Notes under the pieces: model-generated
What the model was told of the DNA's origin: nothing
The model's input: only the letters and a program-made list of their open reading frames with translations
The model's database searches: none
In this document: piece after piece, positions 26,101-32,423 of the stretch
How positions within the stretch are numbered: the first letter of the stretch is position 1
Layout: each line of letters starts with the position of its first letter
Origin: Alligator mississippiensis
Lineage: Eukaryota; Chordata; Crocodylia; Alligatoridae
DNA: 64,000 nucleotides
Reading direction: 5' to 3'
NCBI RefSeq assembly: GCF_030867095.1
Contig: NC_081827.1
Span: forward strand, 210,299,310-210,363,309
Translations under genes and position numbers: made by a program

Positions 26101-29100
26101 AGGATGTGGAGAAGCTTGAGAGAGTCCAGAGAAGAGCCACGCGCATGATCAGAGGTCAGGGAAGCAGACCCTACGATGACAGGCTGAGAGCCCTGGGGCT
26201 CTTTAGCCTGGAAAAGTGCAGGCTCAGGGGTGATCTGATGGCCACCTACAAGTTTATCAGGGGTGACCACCAGTATCTGGGGGAACGCTTGTTCACCAGA
26301 GTGCCCCAAGGGATGACGAGGTCGAATGGTCATAAACTACTACAAGACCGCTTCAGGCTGGACATAAGGAAGAATTTCTTTACTGTCCGAGCCCCCAAGG
26401 TCTGGAACAGCCTGCCACCGGAGGTGGTTCAAGCGCCTTCATTGAACACCTTCAAGACGAAACTGGATGCTTATCTTGCTGGGATCTTATGACCCCAGCT
26501 GACTTCCTGCCCTTTGGGCAGGGGGCTGGACTCGATGATCTTCCGAGGTCCCCTCCAGCCCTAATGTCTATGAAATCTGTGTCTATGAAGCCCTCGGGCT
26601 TTTGTGGCTTTGAGGTCTCCCTCTTACTCTTTTCTAGTAGCTGTCATTTGGCTAAAATGGCAAGAACTGATTTAGGAATATTTTCCTCCTGTGCTCACCA
26701 GATGCTGTGGTGAAAACATTGATGGAATTATATGAAATGCTTTTGGAGCCAAAATGGAAGGTAATTCCACCTAGTGCTAGTGCCTCCTAGGAGCTGCAAA
26801 ATGTCCTCAGCTCTCCATGGTGTCAGTTAACATTTGACACTGATAACAGCTGATGGCAGATGATGCTTCCCAGAAGGAGCTAGCAGATTGCAGATCAGAA
26901 CCATAATTTGCTTGCAAAGGCTGGTTTAAATGTGTCAGATTTCATATTGTTGCCCTGCTTTGATAAGCTGTTTAAAATGTATAATCAAAATACCATTATA
27001 TTAAATGTCTTCAGTATTATTTTACTAACGTATAAATTGAAGAAGTTACATTTCAAGAAAAAAATCCTTTCCAGCCTGAATTGATCATTTTAATGTCATA
27101 AGTTAGTTGCTTCATTATCTGAGAAGAGATTCTGATGTTACTTGTGTTGGACTGATGTAGAAGCCTGATAAGAGGGTCATATCTGCGTGTATATACATAG
27201 ATAGATCTCTTGGTTATCTACAGTGATAGGGGAAAAATGCTGGCAGTTTACAAGACTTTTGGATGGAGATCTGATCAAATGAGATGCATGTCAAGTTTGC
27301 TAGAAACAGCTGGTGATTTTTTTTTTTAAACAAATCACTCATCCTTGGCTTCTATAGCATGGTATTTTCTGCTCTGCAAGTTATTTATATAATGCCTCCT
27401 GTTTGCAAGTAAGTTGCTATCTGCTTATTGTTCCCATTATTTTAACTGGTCCTTGAATGCAGACTCTGGAAGGATTTTGCTGTGTTTTGTAGCATCATGT
27501 GAGATACTTATCTTAATCAGTAAATTTACCAACTCTTTGAGAGGCTCTTGGACAGCTTGTTATGTATGTACCTGTCTGTCTGTTTTAGGCTTTTGGTTCT
27601 AGGTTTATCATGCTGACGTTTCTGTGTGTGTGTGGTTTTTTTTTCAGGGCTTCATTTCATTTGGTATCTTTGGTTTAGATAAACATCTAATCATTCTGCC
27701 ATTCAAAAGAAGGTAAACTGAATCTTTAAACATTTATCTAAGCAGAGTAAATGCAAAAGACAGTTATAAAATGTTATTGGTTTTCTAAAATGTCAACCTC
27801 CATTTCAGCTTTTGCTCCACACTTCCTCTCCTCCCTTTTTGTATTAGGCTAATTCAGTGCACAAAGGCTGCTTGCAGACATTTAAAAACAAGTAAATAAA
27901 CCAGCGCTTTACTTTAAACTTAGTGTTCCTGTGCTGAGCCTTGTGCATGCCCAGAAGAAGCAGTGAATTACTTCAACCTGGCTCTGCAGTTTCTGTAAAG
28001 ATTGGGTGCTTTAGTGTCTCTCTCACCTCCTCTGACCCTCACTGCCACACATTTGCATTTTTGCTGACCTGCATTCAGCATGAGATACTGCCTTCTACCT
28101 CATCCAGGAAGAGCACAAAACAACTTCAGACTCTCCCTCTGTCTAAAGAAGGGTGTTTGTACCCAAAAGCTTGCAAAGTAGAATTTTTCCAACTATTTTA
28201 GTTGGTCTGATAAAAGATACCAGATTTACCCAAAGAATCTTGTCTGCCTAGTGCCTTAGTGAAGCTTTTTGATGGTTTTATCTAAAAGCTGATTGACTCA
28301 GCTTTAGCTAAAAATGCCAAAAAGCCCTGCTGAAGTGCCCTATCTCTACAGATGCTTCAGAGCCAGGTTGATATAACATGCTAATGCTTCTGGTAAAATG
28401 CATTTTTTTTTAACATGTGCAAGCAGCCATAGTGAACTACAGTTTTCTGGTCCTGCCCTAATGTCACTGGCTACTGGTTAATTGCAGTCTCGAGACACCA
28501 GTGTAGTCCCTGACTGGAACCGACTATCAGCTGATTGTCAACCCCAGCCCTGACCTGCTACGTTCAGTTTAAGGCACCATACCTTGGCCATAAAAATATT
28601 TGTTGTTATATGTAGAACATTTTATGGCTGGTTTTCCATGTTATTCTTAAATTGGGTGCGCATGTAGTCTCCTTGCCATTTATGCCATGATTGGTACGTT
28701 ACTCATAGCATAAATGTAATGTGTAGAGGGGGCCACAGAGATAACAATTTTATGCACAGTACTGATGACAGAAATAGCTTAGAGAAAGTTTGTCTGAGTT
28801 CTACATGTTTTTATGTTTTCTTTTTAAAGTACCAGTTGTTGGTTTTTTTTACTTTTTTTTTTAATTACTTTTCAGATTTGAATTCCTCTGGGGTGGTAGA
28901 ACAACAGCAGAACATACAGATTCCTCTGTTCCTGAGGAAATCAGAATGACATGCCAACAGTTTGTTCGCTATCATAGAGATCACTGTGTCAGGAGCATTG
29001 TCAAAGACAGAAGGTGAGTCTAATCCTGTGGAGAAGTTTGTGTAAACTGCATTAGAATGTTCAGAGACCATAGTATAGCAGTAATAATGCAGCATTTCCC

Positions 29101-32100
29101 TGAAAGGATACATCAATTTGAAGACTGAGAATGTAATTTTAGGCAAGTGTTTCATACCTGGATTTTATACAAGTAGCCATATTGTTACATTTAGGTAGAA
29201 TTACCTGAAAATTGGACCCAACAAATACTACACCGAAGAGCCTTGTTCTGCCAGACTTCAAAGAATGTTGAGTTTAGAAGCAGTATTGTGTGTGTTTAAA
29301 TATAGATCTTCTTTTCTAGTTCTGTCCTGCTTTTGGTTTTGTTTTCTAAAAGGTGGTTTTATTACTAGATTGTCTTCTTCAGTTGGGAACTTCTAAGGCT
29401 ATAGCTGTTCTGGAAGAGCCCTCTAGTGGAGATGCAGCATATGTTGGCAAAACGGATTTTTCTGCCAGTTCAGTTAAACTGCTTTCCAAAAAATACAAGC
29501 TAAGCTAAATGAGCTGATATCAAGGTTTTTACTCATTTAACTATACTGGTCAGGGGATGTCATATTTCCTCATTTCTAGCCAGTGTGCCTGTGCTTGCAA
29601 AACTTTGCAGCATAGACCAAACCTCAGAGTATTTGCAGGGGGCAAAAGCTTTTGAGTCTAATCCCAACTTTTTCAGGTGTTAAGGCAGTGGTTTTCAACC
29701 TTGTTATACTCCAAGCACCCCTTGGAAAATGCCAGCTTTTAGCTTCCACTCCCTTTTTGATTATGGAGGAAGAGTAGAGCAGTGGCTATCAACCTTTTTA
29801 GAGTCAGGGCATCCCTCCACAACTGGTTTGAATTTGGTAGTACACTTGGTTCAGAACCACTATTGTATTACCTCCACCTCTCTCAGTGGTCCTCAACCAG
29901 GGTGCTGCTGCAACACTCCAGCCTGTATCAGGGTTTTTTGATAAACTTAAAGTAGGCAGGAGATGTAACTAATGACTTTCATGTCTTAGGCAAAACTCCC
30001 CTGTGCCCCTGGGGAGAAAAGGAGGGTGGTCTTACCTGCCCTGGGTCCCCACACCTGGCTTCTACGGCCACATGGTGCACAGGGCTGCTCCAGTCCAACT
30101 TGGCTCCTGCGGCTGGGTGTCTCACAGGGCTGCTGCATCCCAACCTGGCTCCTCTGGCTAGGCAGCACAAGGGTCTGCAGCTGGAGCATGTGCTCTTGTT
30201 ATAGTCCCTTCCCGGCCCAACCCCACATGCTGCTCCCAGGAACAGAGGGGTAGAGGACAGTCCCACCTGCCTGACACTCCTCTGTTTCCAGGAGTGTGTG
30301 GGCTCAGACCAGGAAGGGCTGCAGGAAGAGTTCAACATGGCTGAGGTGGCACCAATGCCACAGCACCTCTGTTGAGAGCCTCTGCACTAGAGCAGTTGTT
30401 CTTTTGCAAAGAACTTGGAGCACAGCATATCAGACATGTTTTTGACACTATGATTTCCTCTGTGAAATCCCTGGGTTTACCTTGTGACTCATGTAGGTGT
30501 TTGCATACCTAATAATACTAATATTGTGCAGCACCCTTAAAAGGAATCTCACCGTGGTGAGGACTTTTTCTTTGCCAGTTACAAGTTCGCACATTCGTGT
30601 TGCTTAGTCTGTGACATCTCTCAGAGCTTTCAGAAATACATTATGATGCCCCAAATTGAGGATTATAGTTTCCAGTGTTGAGGCGGGAGAGAGTTAGGAT
30701 GGAATTGGAGGAAAAGCAGCAAGAAAAAAATCTGTTCTATATAATATCCATTGTATTGTCACAAATAAAGAATGGTTCTAATTAAGATGCTTCTGGATTT
30801 TCCTGTGACGTATAAGCAACTTGTAAGGAAAGGGAAGGAAGGCAGTCTGTTGAGCCTATTTCATCTACACAGAGGCAAAATATGGCTCACCAGGAAATAG
30901 TTTTATAAAGTAGATGAGGTACGCGTTATAACTACCCGTTAAGATAAACTTTTTATCCTTCTCGTTATTGAAAATTGTTGTTTCTTTAGTTTTTGTTTCA
31001 GTCATCTGTCAACTAATTGGATTTGACAATAATTCAGTTTAAGAACATTTTCTCTCCAAACAAAAGTGCAGCTGGACAGACAGTTTAAATGATGGAACAG
31101 ATTACTACAGAACAGAGAGAAATGTAATATACATTTTTTGGTTTTTAATTTCTATTTTTGGAATCAAATATTTGGGTTATTTTATTTTGTATTTGGATAT
31201 TACACATTGTCAAGCAGTGTTTCCAACCTTTTTCCCATTTGTGAGAACATAATGTGCATCCTTTTATTGCACCTCTGAATATCCACTCATTTAATTTCTC
31301 ACTCATTTCTCTTTGATTTAAAGATACTTTTTTCTGTGATACTATGTTTGTAATATATTTCTTCTTTTGTTGCTCCACTACTAGGTGCTAACAACCTTAC
31401 CTTGTTTTCACTATTTGTTTCTAATTAAAATATAAAAATGTTCCTTGGCTGTTGCTGTCTCGTATAGCTGTTAATCATCTTTGTTTGCTCAAACTTCAGA
31501 AACCCTGCACTTGGGTTCCATAGAACAGATTTTAGATAACCAGAAACATTCATTGCTAAAGGTAAATTTCTGAATAATACTTTTTAAAGTACTAGCTAGA
31601 AGTCAGTAGTATTGCCTCATTAGCATGATGGAAATTAACCCAGTCTTGTCCTAAATGTTACGTTATTCTTAGTAGTTCTCCTCTGGCAAATACTTAGCTG
31701 AATAAGCCAGTTAAGTTACTTACTTACAATATACAGAAAGTCCATCCATGACCACACACAGGGAAAGAAAAGTTTTATAGATGGGCATTAAATTGTAGCC
31801 AAACAGCTATTGCTACTGGCACACTATATGTAATTAAATCAGATATTTTGTTACAGAAGTGGTCATGCTAATGAATACATTTGAAGTAAGTATCCAATAA
31901 ATATTATTAGTGTGTTTGTGTGGTTTCTTAAAATTGCTCTTTAAGTTAAGCTTATTCTCACAGACATAACAACTTTGCATGCATTTTGCTTTTTTACTGA
32001 GGTGTTTTATAGGATAAGGTACTGAAAATTGGCCATAGTATACCCATTAGTATACAAAACTTGCAGGTTCCCTTCTAACATACTTTTAACTATCATGCTG

Positions 32101-32423
32101 TCTTTCCTTGTTTCCCCCTATTTTCCTTGCTTTCCCCCACTGTGCAGTGGTGATACCAGATTTACAGAACATATGGGTGAATCCTTCCTTTGACATACAG
32201 GTGTGGTGCAAAGATCTCAACTGGTATCTTCTTTGGCTGTGACCTGGTGAACTGGCTTATCCAAGTTGGCCTTGCCTCTGACCGTGGTGAAGCTGTGATG
32301 TACGGAGACAGACTGGTGAAAGGAGGAGTTGTCCAGCATATTACCAGCGAATTTGAATTTCGGGATGAGTACTTGTACTACCGCTTTGTTCGTAAGAGGT
32401 CTGCTGTGAATGAGAGGTACTAA
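1..32423 (+). CDS. GPR155: GPR155 (LYCHOS), 3' 15 coding exons; 5' part outside window
   Basis: Coding exons are 1-185, 5602-6001, 8606-8771, 10263-10418, 12738-12821, 14777-14897, 16890-16974, 17063-17153, 18303-18516, 19195-19302, 21219-21349, 22925-23020, 27648-27712, 28876-29013 and 32201-32423. All have AG/GT borders and every phase matches. Together they give 753 residues plus stop. From memory of the human protein (about 870 aa), the match starts near residue 92 and runs to the end. The order is: most of the N-terminal membrane-transport (auxin-carrier-like) domain, a seven-helix GPCR-like block, a Cys/Ser-rich cytosolic loop, two last membrane segments (NLSSCFWWLF, GFISFGIFGL) and a C-terminal DEP domain (GCDLVNWLIQ, FRDEYLYYRF). 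The family is known as a lysosomal cholesterol sensor that relieves GATOR1 inhibition of mTORC1. The C-terminus stops about 25 residues earlier than the mammalian protein as I remember it. Confidence 0.95.
862..945 (-). repeat. Ancient amniote interspersed repeat, tail fragment
   Basis: Read on the - strand it gives ttggttaaaagatacc after acctgaagaaagcc and gaaagcttgtct. The same order (gaag, then aagcttg, then ttggtctgataaaagata) occurs on the + strand at about 28140-28245. The family name is not known to me with certainty. Confidence 0.45.
2483..2587. repeat. Foldback MITE-like inverted repeat
   Basis: The arms 2483-2515 and 2555-2587 are inverted copies with few mismatches (ctaccaagcttttgttgg against ctaccaagcttttgctgg). 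They enclose about 39 bp. It could form a 33-bp stem and resembles a short non-autonomous DNA transposon. No clear target duplication was found. Confidence 0.6.
3042..3509 (-). other. 155-codon open frame, probably repeat-derived
   Basis: An uninterrupted - strand frame begins MLATCVPLTTKTGRPSLICH and contains FLWLDSVKLLQLWQELRGE. No family was recognised. It lies in a GPR155 intron antisense to the gene, has no visible promoter, and the DNA around 3055 (agtagtgtaacggggg) resembles an hAT end. Most likely it is chance coding capacity in a repeat. Confidence 0.25.
3841..5030. mobile_element. Non-autonomous hAT element with GC-rich foldback core
   Basis: It is flanked by GTGACTAC (3833-3840) and GTGATTAC (5031-5038), an 8-bp target duplication with one change. 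The ends are AT-rich and rich in GATTCG/CGAATC motifs; the right end is CATACAGCCCTA, like other members in this window. The core is GC-rich and self-complementary: ggcctctgagggcttgtggc near 4392 pairs with gccacaaaccctcagaggcc near 4734. It carries an A45 run at 4152-4196. No transposase was seen. The 8-bp duplication and ends indicate the hAT superfamily. Confidence 0.75.
4152..4196 (+). repeat. A45 homopolymer
   Basis: There are 45 consecutive A inside the hAT element. Related, shorter A or T tracts sit at equivalent places near 4348-4357 and, inverted, 4790-4806, so it expanded from an internal A tract of the element. Confidence 0.95.
5602..6001 (+). CDS. GPR155: GPR155 exon, transporter-like domain
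   Basis: Acceptor ttttctag precedes 5602 and donor GTAAGT begins at 6002. The frame is VEALYQATYPEYLQYIY..., then GFIFCEIQKW, LLRVLQNPIVFMVFIGIASN and SGSALFYLGLTMVGQIKKL. This 400-bp exon is the largest coding block in the window and carries several membrane helices. The borders are phase 1 in and phase 2 out. Confidence 0.96.
6192..6448. mobile_element. hAT-like MITE, decayed
   Basis: It starts CTATGGGTTGCCAATC and ends near CTGTGGGCCAGCCCCTG, whose complement CAGGGGCTGGCCC is a typical hAT-MITE end. The ggctggatccagtcc motif near the right end recurs in other short elements of the class. No target duplication could be recognised, so the limits are approximate. Confidence 0.45.
6511..6602 (-). 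mobile_element. CR1 LINE 3' remnant, antisense
   Basis: The sequence tcatagaataatagtactgg, then aaagggactgcaggagattg and tccagccctctgctcaaagc, is the classical CR1 3' end read in reverse. It is diverged and about 90 bp long. Confidence 0.7.
6650..6874 (+). mobile_element. Candidate Helitron-like non-autonomous element
   Basis: The 5' side reads TCTAAATTATAAAAGCC followed by taagtctgtccgtc and cacgctctgattggctg. This resembles the TC...TATAAAAG starts of vertebrate Helitrons. The 3' side ends ATACTAG, close to the required CTRR. The expected A|T insertion context is not intact, and only a weak hairpin (agccaa...ttggtt) precedes the end. Confidence 0.3.
8158..8245 (+). repeat. Ancient amniote repeat fragment
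   Basis: The pattern tctgggccaaattctaatct, cagttatattgattt and gatttcaatgggca belongs to a very common old amniote repeat. I cannot name the family with certainty. Confidence 0.35.
8606..8771 (+). CDS. GPR155: GPR155 exon
   Basis: A strong pyrimidine tract ending ttttcag precedes 8606. The product is LLMMPFLCREMVELLDKSDS, then SNYAFLYGIFPAAPGVAIFA and SQFNMEVEI, nearly identical to human. The donor gtaggt is at 8772 and the exon ends in phase 0. Confidence 0.96.
8772..10262 (+). other. GPR155: GPR155 intron, nothing clear
   Basis: The sequence is AT-rich. Around 9060-9130 (cttcagtgggagcagacata) there is a possible trace of an old repeat. Otherwise no gene, repeat or motif was recognised. 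Confidence 0.7.
10263..10418 (+). CDS. GPR155: GPR155 exon
   Basis: The acceptor ttgcag lies just before 10263. The 52 codons read ITSGMVISTFVSAPIMYVSA, then WLLTIPSMDPKPLASAIQ and FDISIVSLVSL. The donor gtaggt starts at 10419. It covers the end of the transporter-like domain and the start of the GPCR-like block. Confidence 0.96.
10968..11001 (+). repeat. T10G24 homopolymer tract
   Basis: Ten T are followed by 24 uninterrupted G. Such a run could form a G-quadruplex in the nascent GPR155 transcript. It may also be a place where read length or assembly is unreliable. Confidence 0.9.
12083..12516 (+). mobile_element. CR1 LINE 3' part, old copy
   Basis: The order cacctggagtgctatgttca, ggactccacagcag, attaggaagaattttcc and ggactaagcatctcctgtgg, then cccatccagcc, is that of the CR1 ORF2 end and 3' UTR. 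It is much more diverged than the copy at 12868, so it is older. It is 5'-truncated. Confidence 0.7.
12738..12821 (+). CDS. GPR155: GPR155 exon
   Basis: This 84-bp phase 0-0 exon reads IWSLAVILLSKKYRQLPHML then TTNLLVAQ. The acceptor ttttttccag and donor gttagt flank it. A truncated CR1 LINE starts about 47 bp after the donor. Confidence 0.95.
12868..13401 (+). mobile_element. CR1 LINE, 5'-truncated, with ORF2 C-terminus
   Basis: It encodes the C-terminal end of CR1 ORF2: YCIQFWVPQFKKDVEKLERV, then RRATHMIRGQENRPYDERLR, LDIRKNFFTVQAPKVWNRLP and YLDAYLAGIL. The usual stop after AGIL is changed, so the frame reads on into the 3' UTR. The 3' end has the (TCTATGAAA) repeat typical of this CR1 group. 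It is 5'-truncated as usual for CR1 and inserted in sense about 47 bp after a GPR155 donor. Confidence 0.92.
14078..14406. mobile_element. hAT-type MITE, first of a tandem pair
   Basis: The ends are AAGTGGTGCTCAGCC and, on the other strand, CACGGGTGTTCAGC. It is flanked by ATCTAGAT (14070-14077) and GTCTGGAT (14407-14414), 6 of 8 matching. The interior is GC-rich with no transposase. Confidence 0.6.
14415..14576. mobile_element. hAT-type MITE, second of a tandem pair
   Basis: It starts CAGTGGTTCCCAGAC and ends GGAAACCACTG, good terminal inverted repeats of the Charlie-like CAGTGGTT class. It is flanked by GTCTGGAT (14407-14414) and ATCTAGAT (14577-14584). It is 162 bp and non-autonomous. Confidence 0.75.
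14777..14897 (+). CDS. GPR155: GPR155 exon
   Basis: The acceptor is cttttacag. The exon reads FIACIGMVTWNFIIKERDIT, then VQILIFSLLYSSLYSTYLWT, and ends in phase 1 before GTAAGT. It includes a membrane helix of the GPCR-like block. Confidence 0.95.
16348..16748. mobile_element. pogo/Tigger-like MITE
   Basis: The left end CAGTAAAATCTCTGTTATCC matches the inverted right end TATGAAAATCTCTGCTATCT. Ends of the type CAGTnnnnTCTnnTTATCC are typical of TcMar-Tigger elements. The core is GC-rich and contains an imperfect direct duplication (gtgtggtggcggctgcac near 16459, gtgtggtagtggtggccgca near 16570). No transposase is present. Confidence 0.65.
16748..16840 (-). mobile_element. CR1 LINE 3' remnant, antisense
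   Basis: The sequence ggatcataagaaagtcaggc, then tggaagggacttcacaaggt and catcaagtccagcctcctgc, is the reversed CR1 3' end. It abuts the Tigger-like element and lies just before a GPR155 exon. Confidence 0.75.
16890..16974 (+). CDS. GPR155: GPR155 exon
   Basis: The acceptor tttgtttag precedes it. The frame is GLLSFSLFMLKKREVLKIPA then GYIILTGWG. The donor GTAAGT starts at 16975. An antisense CR1 remnant ends only about 50 bp upstream. Confidence 0.94.
17063..17153 (+). CDS. GPR155: GPR155 exon
   Basis: The acceptor is gatgtttcag. The product is IPTLLVGILLILGERNNDSI then DSAFFYGKYQ, matching human IPALLVGVLLITGKHNGDSI. The preceding intron is only 88 bp. The donor gtatga is at 17154. Confidence 0.95.
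17154..18302 (+). other. GPR155: GPR155 intron, nothing recognised
   Basis: AT-rich unique-looking sequence. I see no repeat, gene or motif. Confidence 0.65.
18303..18516 (+). CDS. GPR155: GPR155 exon, helix and start of cytosolic loop
   Basis: The exon begins IITTAVTLFISLLMSGISLM and CMNRNRQESNYEVL, then turns into a Glu/Ser-rich hydrophilic stretch (EEPERERNEESQASVD) that is poorly conserved against human. The donor gtacag at 18517 leaves phase 1. Confidence 0.93.
18517..19194 (+). other. GPR155: GPR155 intron with (AAAAG)n
   Basis: A short (AAAAG)5 microsatellite lies at 18562-18587. The rest is AT-rich with nothing recognised. Confidence 0.7.
19195..19302 (+). CDS. GPR155: GPR155 exon, Cys-rich loop
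   Basis: It reads GCCSCQTANGGLHYSRECEP then VSKANTDGSEDPSTET, aligned to human SCCSCSMGNGELHC. The acceptor (ttttaatag) is rather weak, but phase 1 is preserved on both sides. The donor gtacaa starts at 19303. Confidence 0.88.
20064..20120 (+). repeat. A57 homopolymer
   Basis: There are 57 consecutive A. The preceding 200 bp do not resemble a known mRNA or SINE, and no flanking duplication was seen. It could be the tail of an unrecognised retroposed copy or simple expansion. Confidence 0.95.
20338..20354 (-). promoter_or_regulatory. CTCF-like motif
   Basis: The - strand contains CCACTAGATGGCAG, which fits the 14-bp CTCF core CCASYAGRKGGCRS at every position. The surrounding CTGCCATCTAGTGGCAG is nearly palindromic. 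Occupancy cannot be judged from sequence. Confidence 0.4.
21219..21349 (+). CDS. GPR155: GPR155 exon
   Basis: The acceptor is ttctttgcag. The frame reads DQCANQCSAQTCILAQEEQL, then LQTGDKQLARHVLLCLLLIV and GLLA, aligned to human NSQSCILAQEE and RHVLLCLLLIIGL. The donor gtaaat at 21350 is phase 0. Confidence 0.95.
21627..21885. mobile_element. pogo/Tigger-like MITE
   Basis: The left end GAGTAAAAGCTTTGTTATCT and the inverted right end CAGTAAAAGCTGTGTTAACT match at most positions. The element at 16348 has the same type of ends. The interior is C-rich. It is 259 bp and non-autonomous. Confidence 0.7.
22233..22258. repeat. Perfect 11-bp stem hairpin
   Basis: CAACACCATGG, then TGCT, then CCATGGTGTTG: a perfect inverted repeat with a four-base loop. 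No terminator or RNA-gene function is implied in this intron. Confidence 0.85.
22925..23020 (+). CDS. GPR155: GPR155 exon, membrane segment
   Basis: This is a 32-codon phase 0-0 exon: NLSSCFWWLFNQEPGRLYVE then LQFFCAVFNFGQ. It is almost identical to human. The acceptor tttttaacag and donor gtactt flank it. Confidence 0.95.
23478..25315. mobile_element. Candidate outer DNA element interrupted by a hAT
   Basis: The ends CAGGGTAGAAACAGACATTGCC and, inverted, CAGGGTGGAACTCATCCTGCC match loosely. GC-rich text of the same style (catgggtcagtgtgggtccc; tatgggtcctggcatgg) lies on both sides of the inner element, suggesting one older element split by insertion. No target duplication was found. Confidence 0.35.
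24013..25042. mobile_element. Non-autonomous hAT element of the TAGGGCTG family, foldback core
   Basis: The left end is TAGGGCTGGGTGAAAC and the inverted right end TAGGGCTGTGCGAAAT. An inner copy of the right end (cttcacacagcccta) at 24157-24171 could delimit a 159-bp MITE by itself. The core has nested inverted repeats: ggctccacagggagcagaga pairs with tctctgctccctgcggagcc, and ggtttcagcagactgccact pairs with sequence near 24727-24750. The flanks catacttc and cctatgtc match at 5 of 8. Confidence 0.6.
25733..26588 (+). mobile_element. CR1 LINE, 5'-truncated, ORF2 C-terminus and complete 3' UTR
   Basis: A 250-codon open frame (25743-26492) starts IQADLDRLSKWADENLMVFN and reads KCKVLHLGKKNPQHPYRLGS, then DLGVIIDHKLNMSLQCDAAA, YSALVRPQLEYCVQFWAPQF and LDIRKNFFTVRAPKVWNSLP. 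It stops after YLAGIL. This is the end of the reverse transcriptase domain and the C-terminal extension of CR1. The 3' UTR ends with TGTCTATGAAATCTGTGTCTATGAA. The intact frame suggests a fairly young copy, in sense to GPR155. Confidence 0.93.
27648..27712 (+). CDS. GPR155: GPR155 exon, last membrane segment
   Basis: This 65-bp exon reads GFISFGIFGLDKHLIILPFK then RR, with its last codon completed by the next exon. The acceptor has a long T tract (ttttttttttcag) and the donor is gtaaac. Confidence 0.96.
27713..28875 (+). other. GPR155: GPR155 intron with ancient repeat
   Basis: An ancient repeat tail lies at about 28140-28245. The rest shows nothing recognised. Confidence 0.75.
28140..28245 (+). 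repeat. Ancient amniote interspersed repeat, tail fragment
   Basis: It carries gtctaaagaagggtgt, then cccaaaagcttgcaaagt and tagttggtctgataaaagat, then acc. It matches the inverted copy at 862-945 in order and spacing. The family is not named with certainty. Confidence 0.5.
28876..29013 (+). CDS. GPR155: GPR155 exon, linker into DEP
   Basis: It reads FEFLWGGRTTAEHTDSSVPE, then EIRMTCQQFVRYHRDHCVRS and IVKDRR. Human has EEIKMTCQQFIHYHRDLCIR at the same place. The borders are cttttcag and GTGAGT. Confidence 0.95.
29418..29429 (-). promoter_or_regulatory. CTCF-like core
   Basis: The - strand reads CCACTAGAGGGC, a close match to the CTCF core, but the base after it departs from the consensus. 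Weak evidence alone. Confidence 0.25.
29686..30360. mobile_element. Cluster of hAT-type ends and GC-rich core
   Basis: CAGTGGTTTTCAACC (29686), CAGTGGCTATCAACC (29780) and CAGTGGTCCTCAACC (29884) are three Charlie-like starts within 200 bp in one orientation. The following GC-rich block probably belongs to the third. Right ends were not identified, so this is a pile of fragments or nested insertions. Confidence 0.5.
30051..30178 (+). repeat. Imperfect tandem repeat, about 45-bp unit
   Basis: Units begin cctggcttctacggcc, cttggctcctgcggct and cctggctcctctggct, each followed by cacagggctgctgcatccca-like text. There are about 2.6 copies. Confidence 0.55.
32201..32423 (+). CDS. GPR155: GPR155 last coding exon, DEP domain and stop
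   Basis: The acceptor tgacatacag precedes CGAKISTGIFFGCDLVNWLI, then QVGLASDRGEAVMYGDRLVK and FRDEYLYYRFVRKRSAV, ending NERY and TAA at 32421. This is the core of a DEP domain. The end is shorter than the mammalian tail. An AG|GTACTA sequence lies immediately before the stop and could act as a donor in another isoform, but no continuation was recognised downstream. Confidence 0.93.

Larger units (their letters stand above)
23021..27647 (+). other. GPR155: GPR155 intron with nested elements and CR1
   Basis: The longest repeat block of the gene. It holds a candidate GC-rich element 23478-25315 containing a hAT element 24013-25042, then a CR1 LINE 25733-26588. The flanks 23021-23477 and 26589-27647 show nothing clear. 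Confidence 0.85.
29014..32200 (+). other. GPR155: GPR155 intron with hAT ends and a minisatellite-like block
   Basis: Three hAT-type starts lie at 29686, 29780 and 29884, with a GC-rich block 29975-30360 containing an imperfect tandem repeat. The part 30361-32200 is AT-rich with nothing recognised. Confidence 0.8.
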
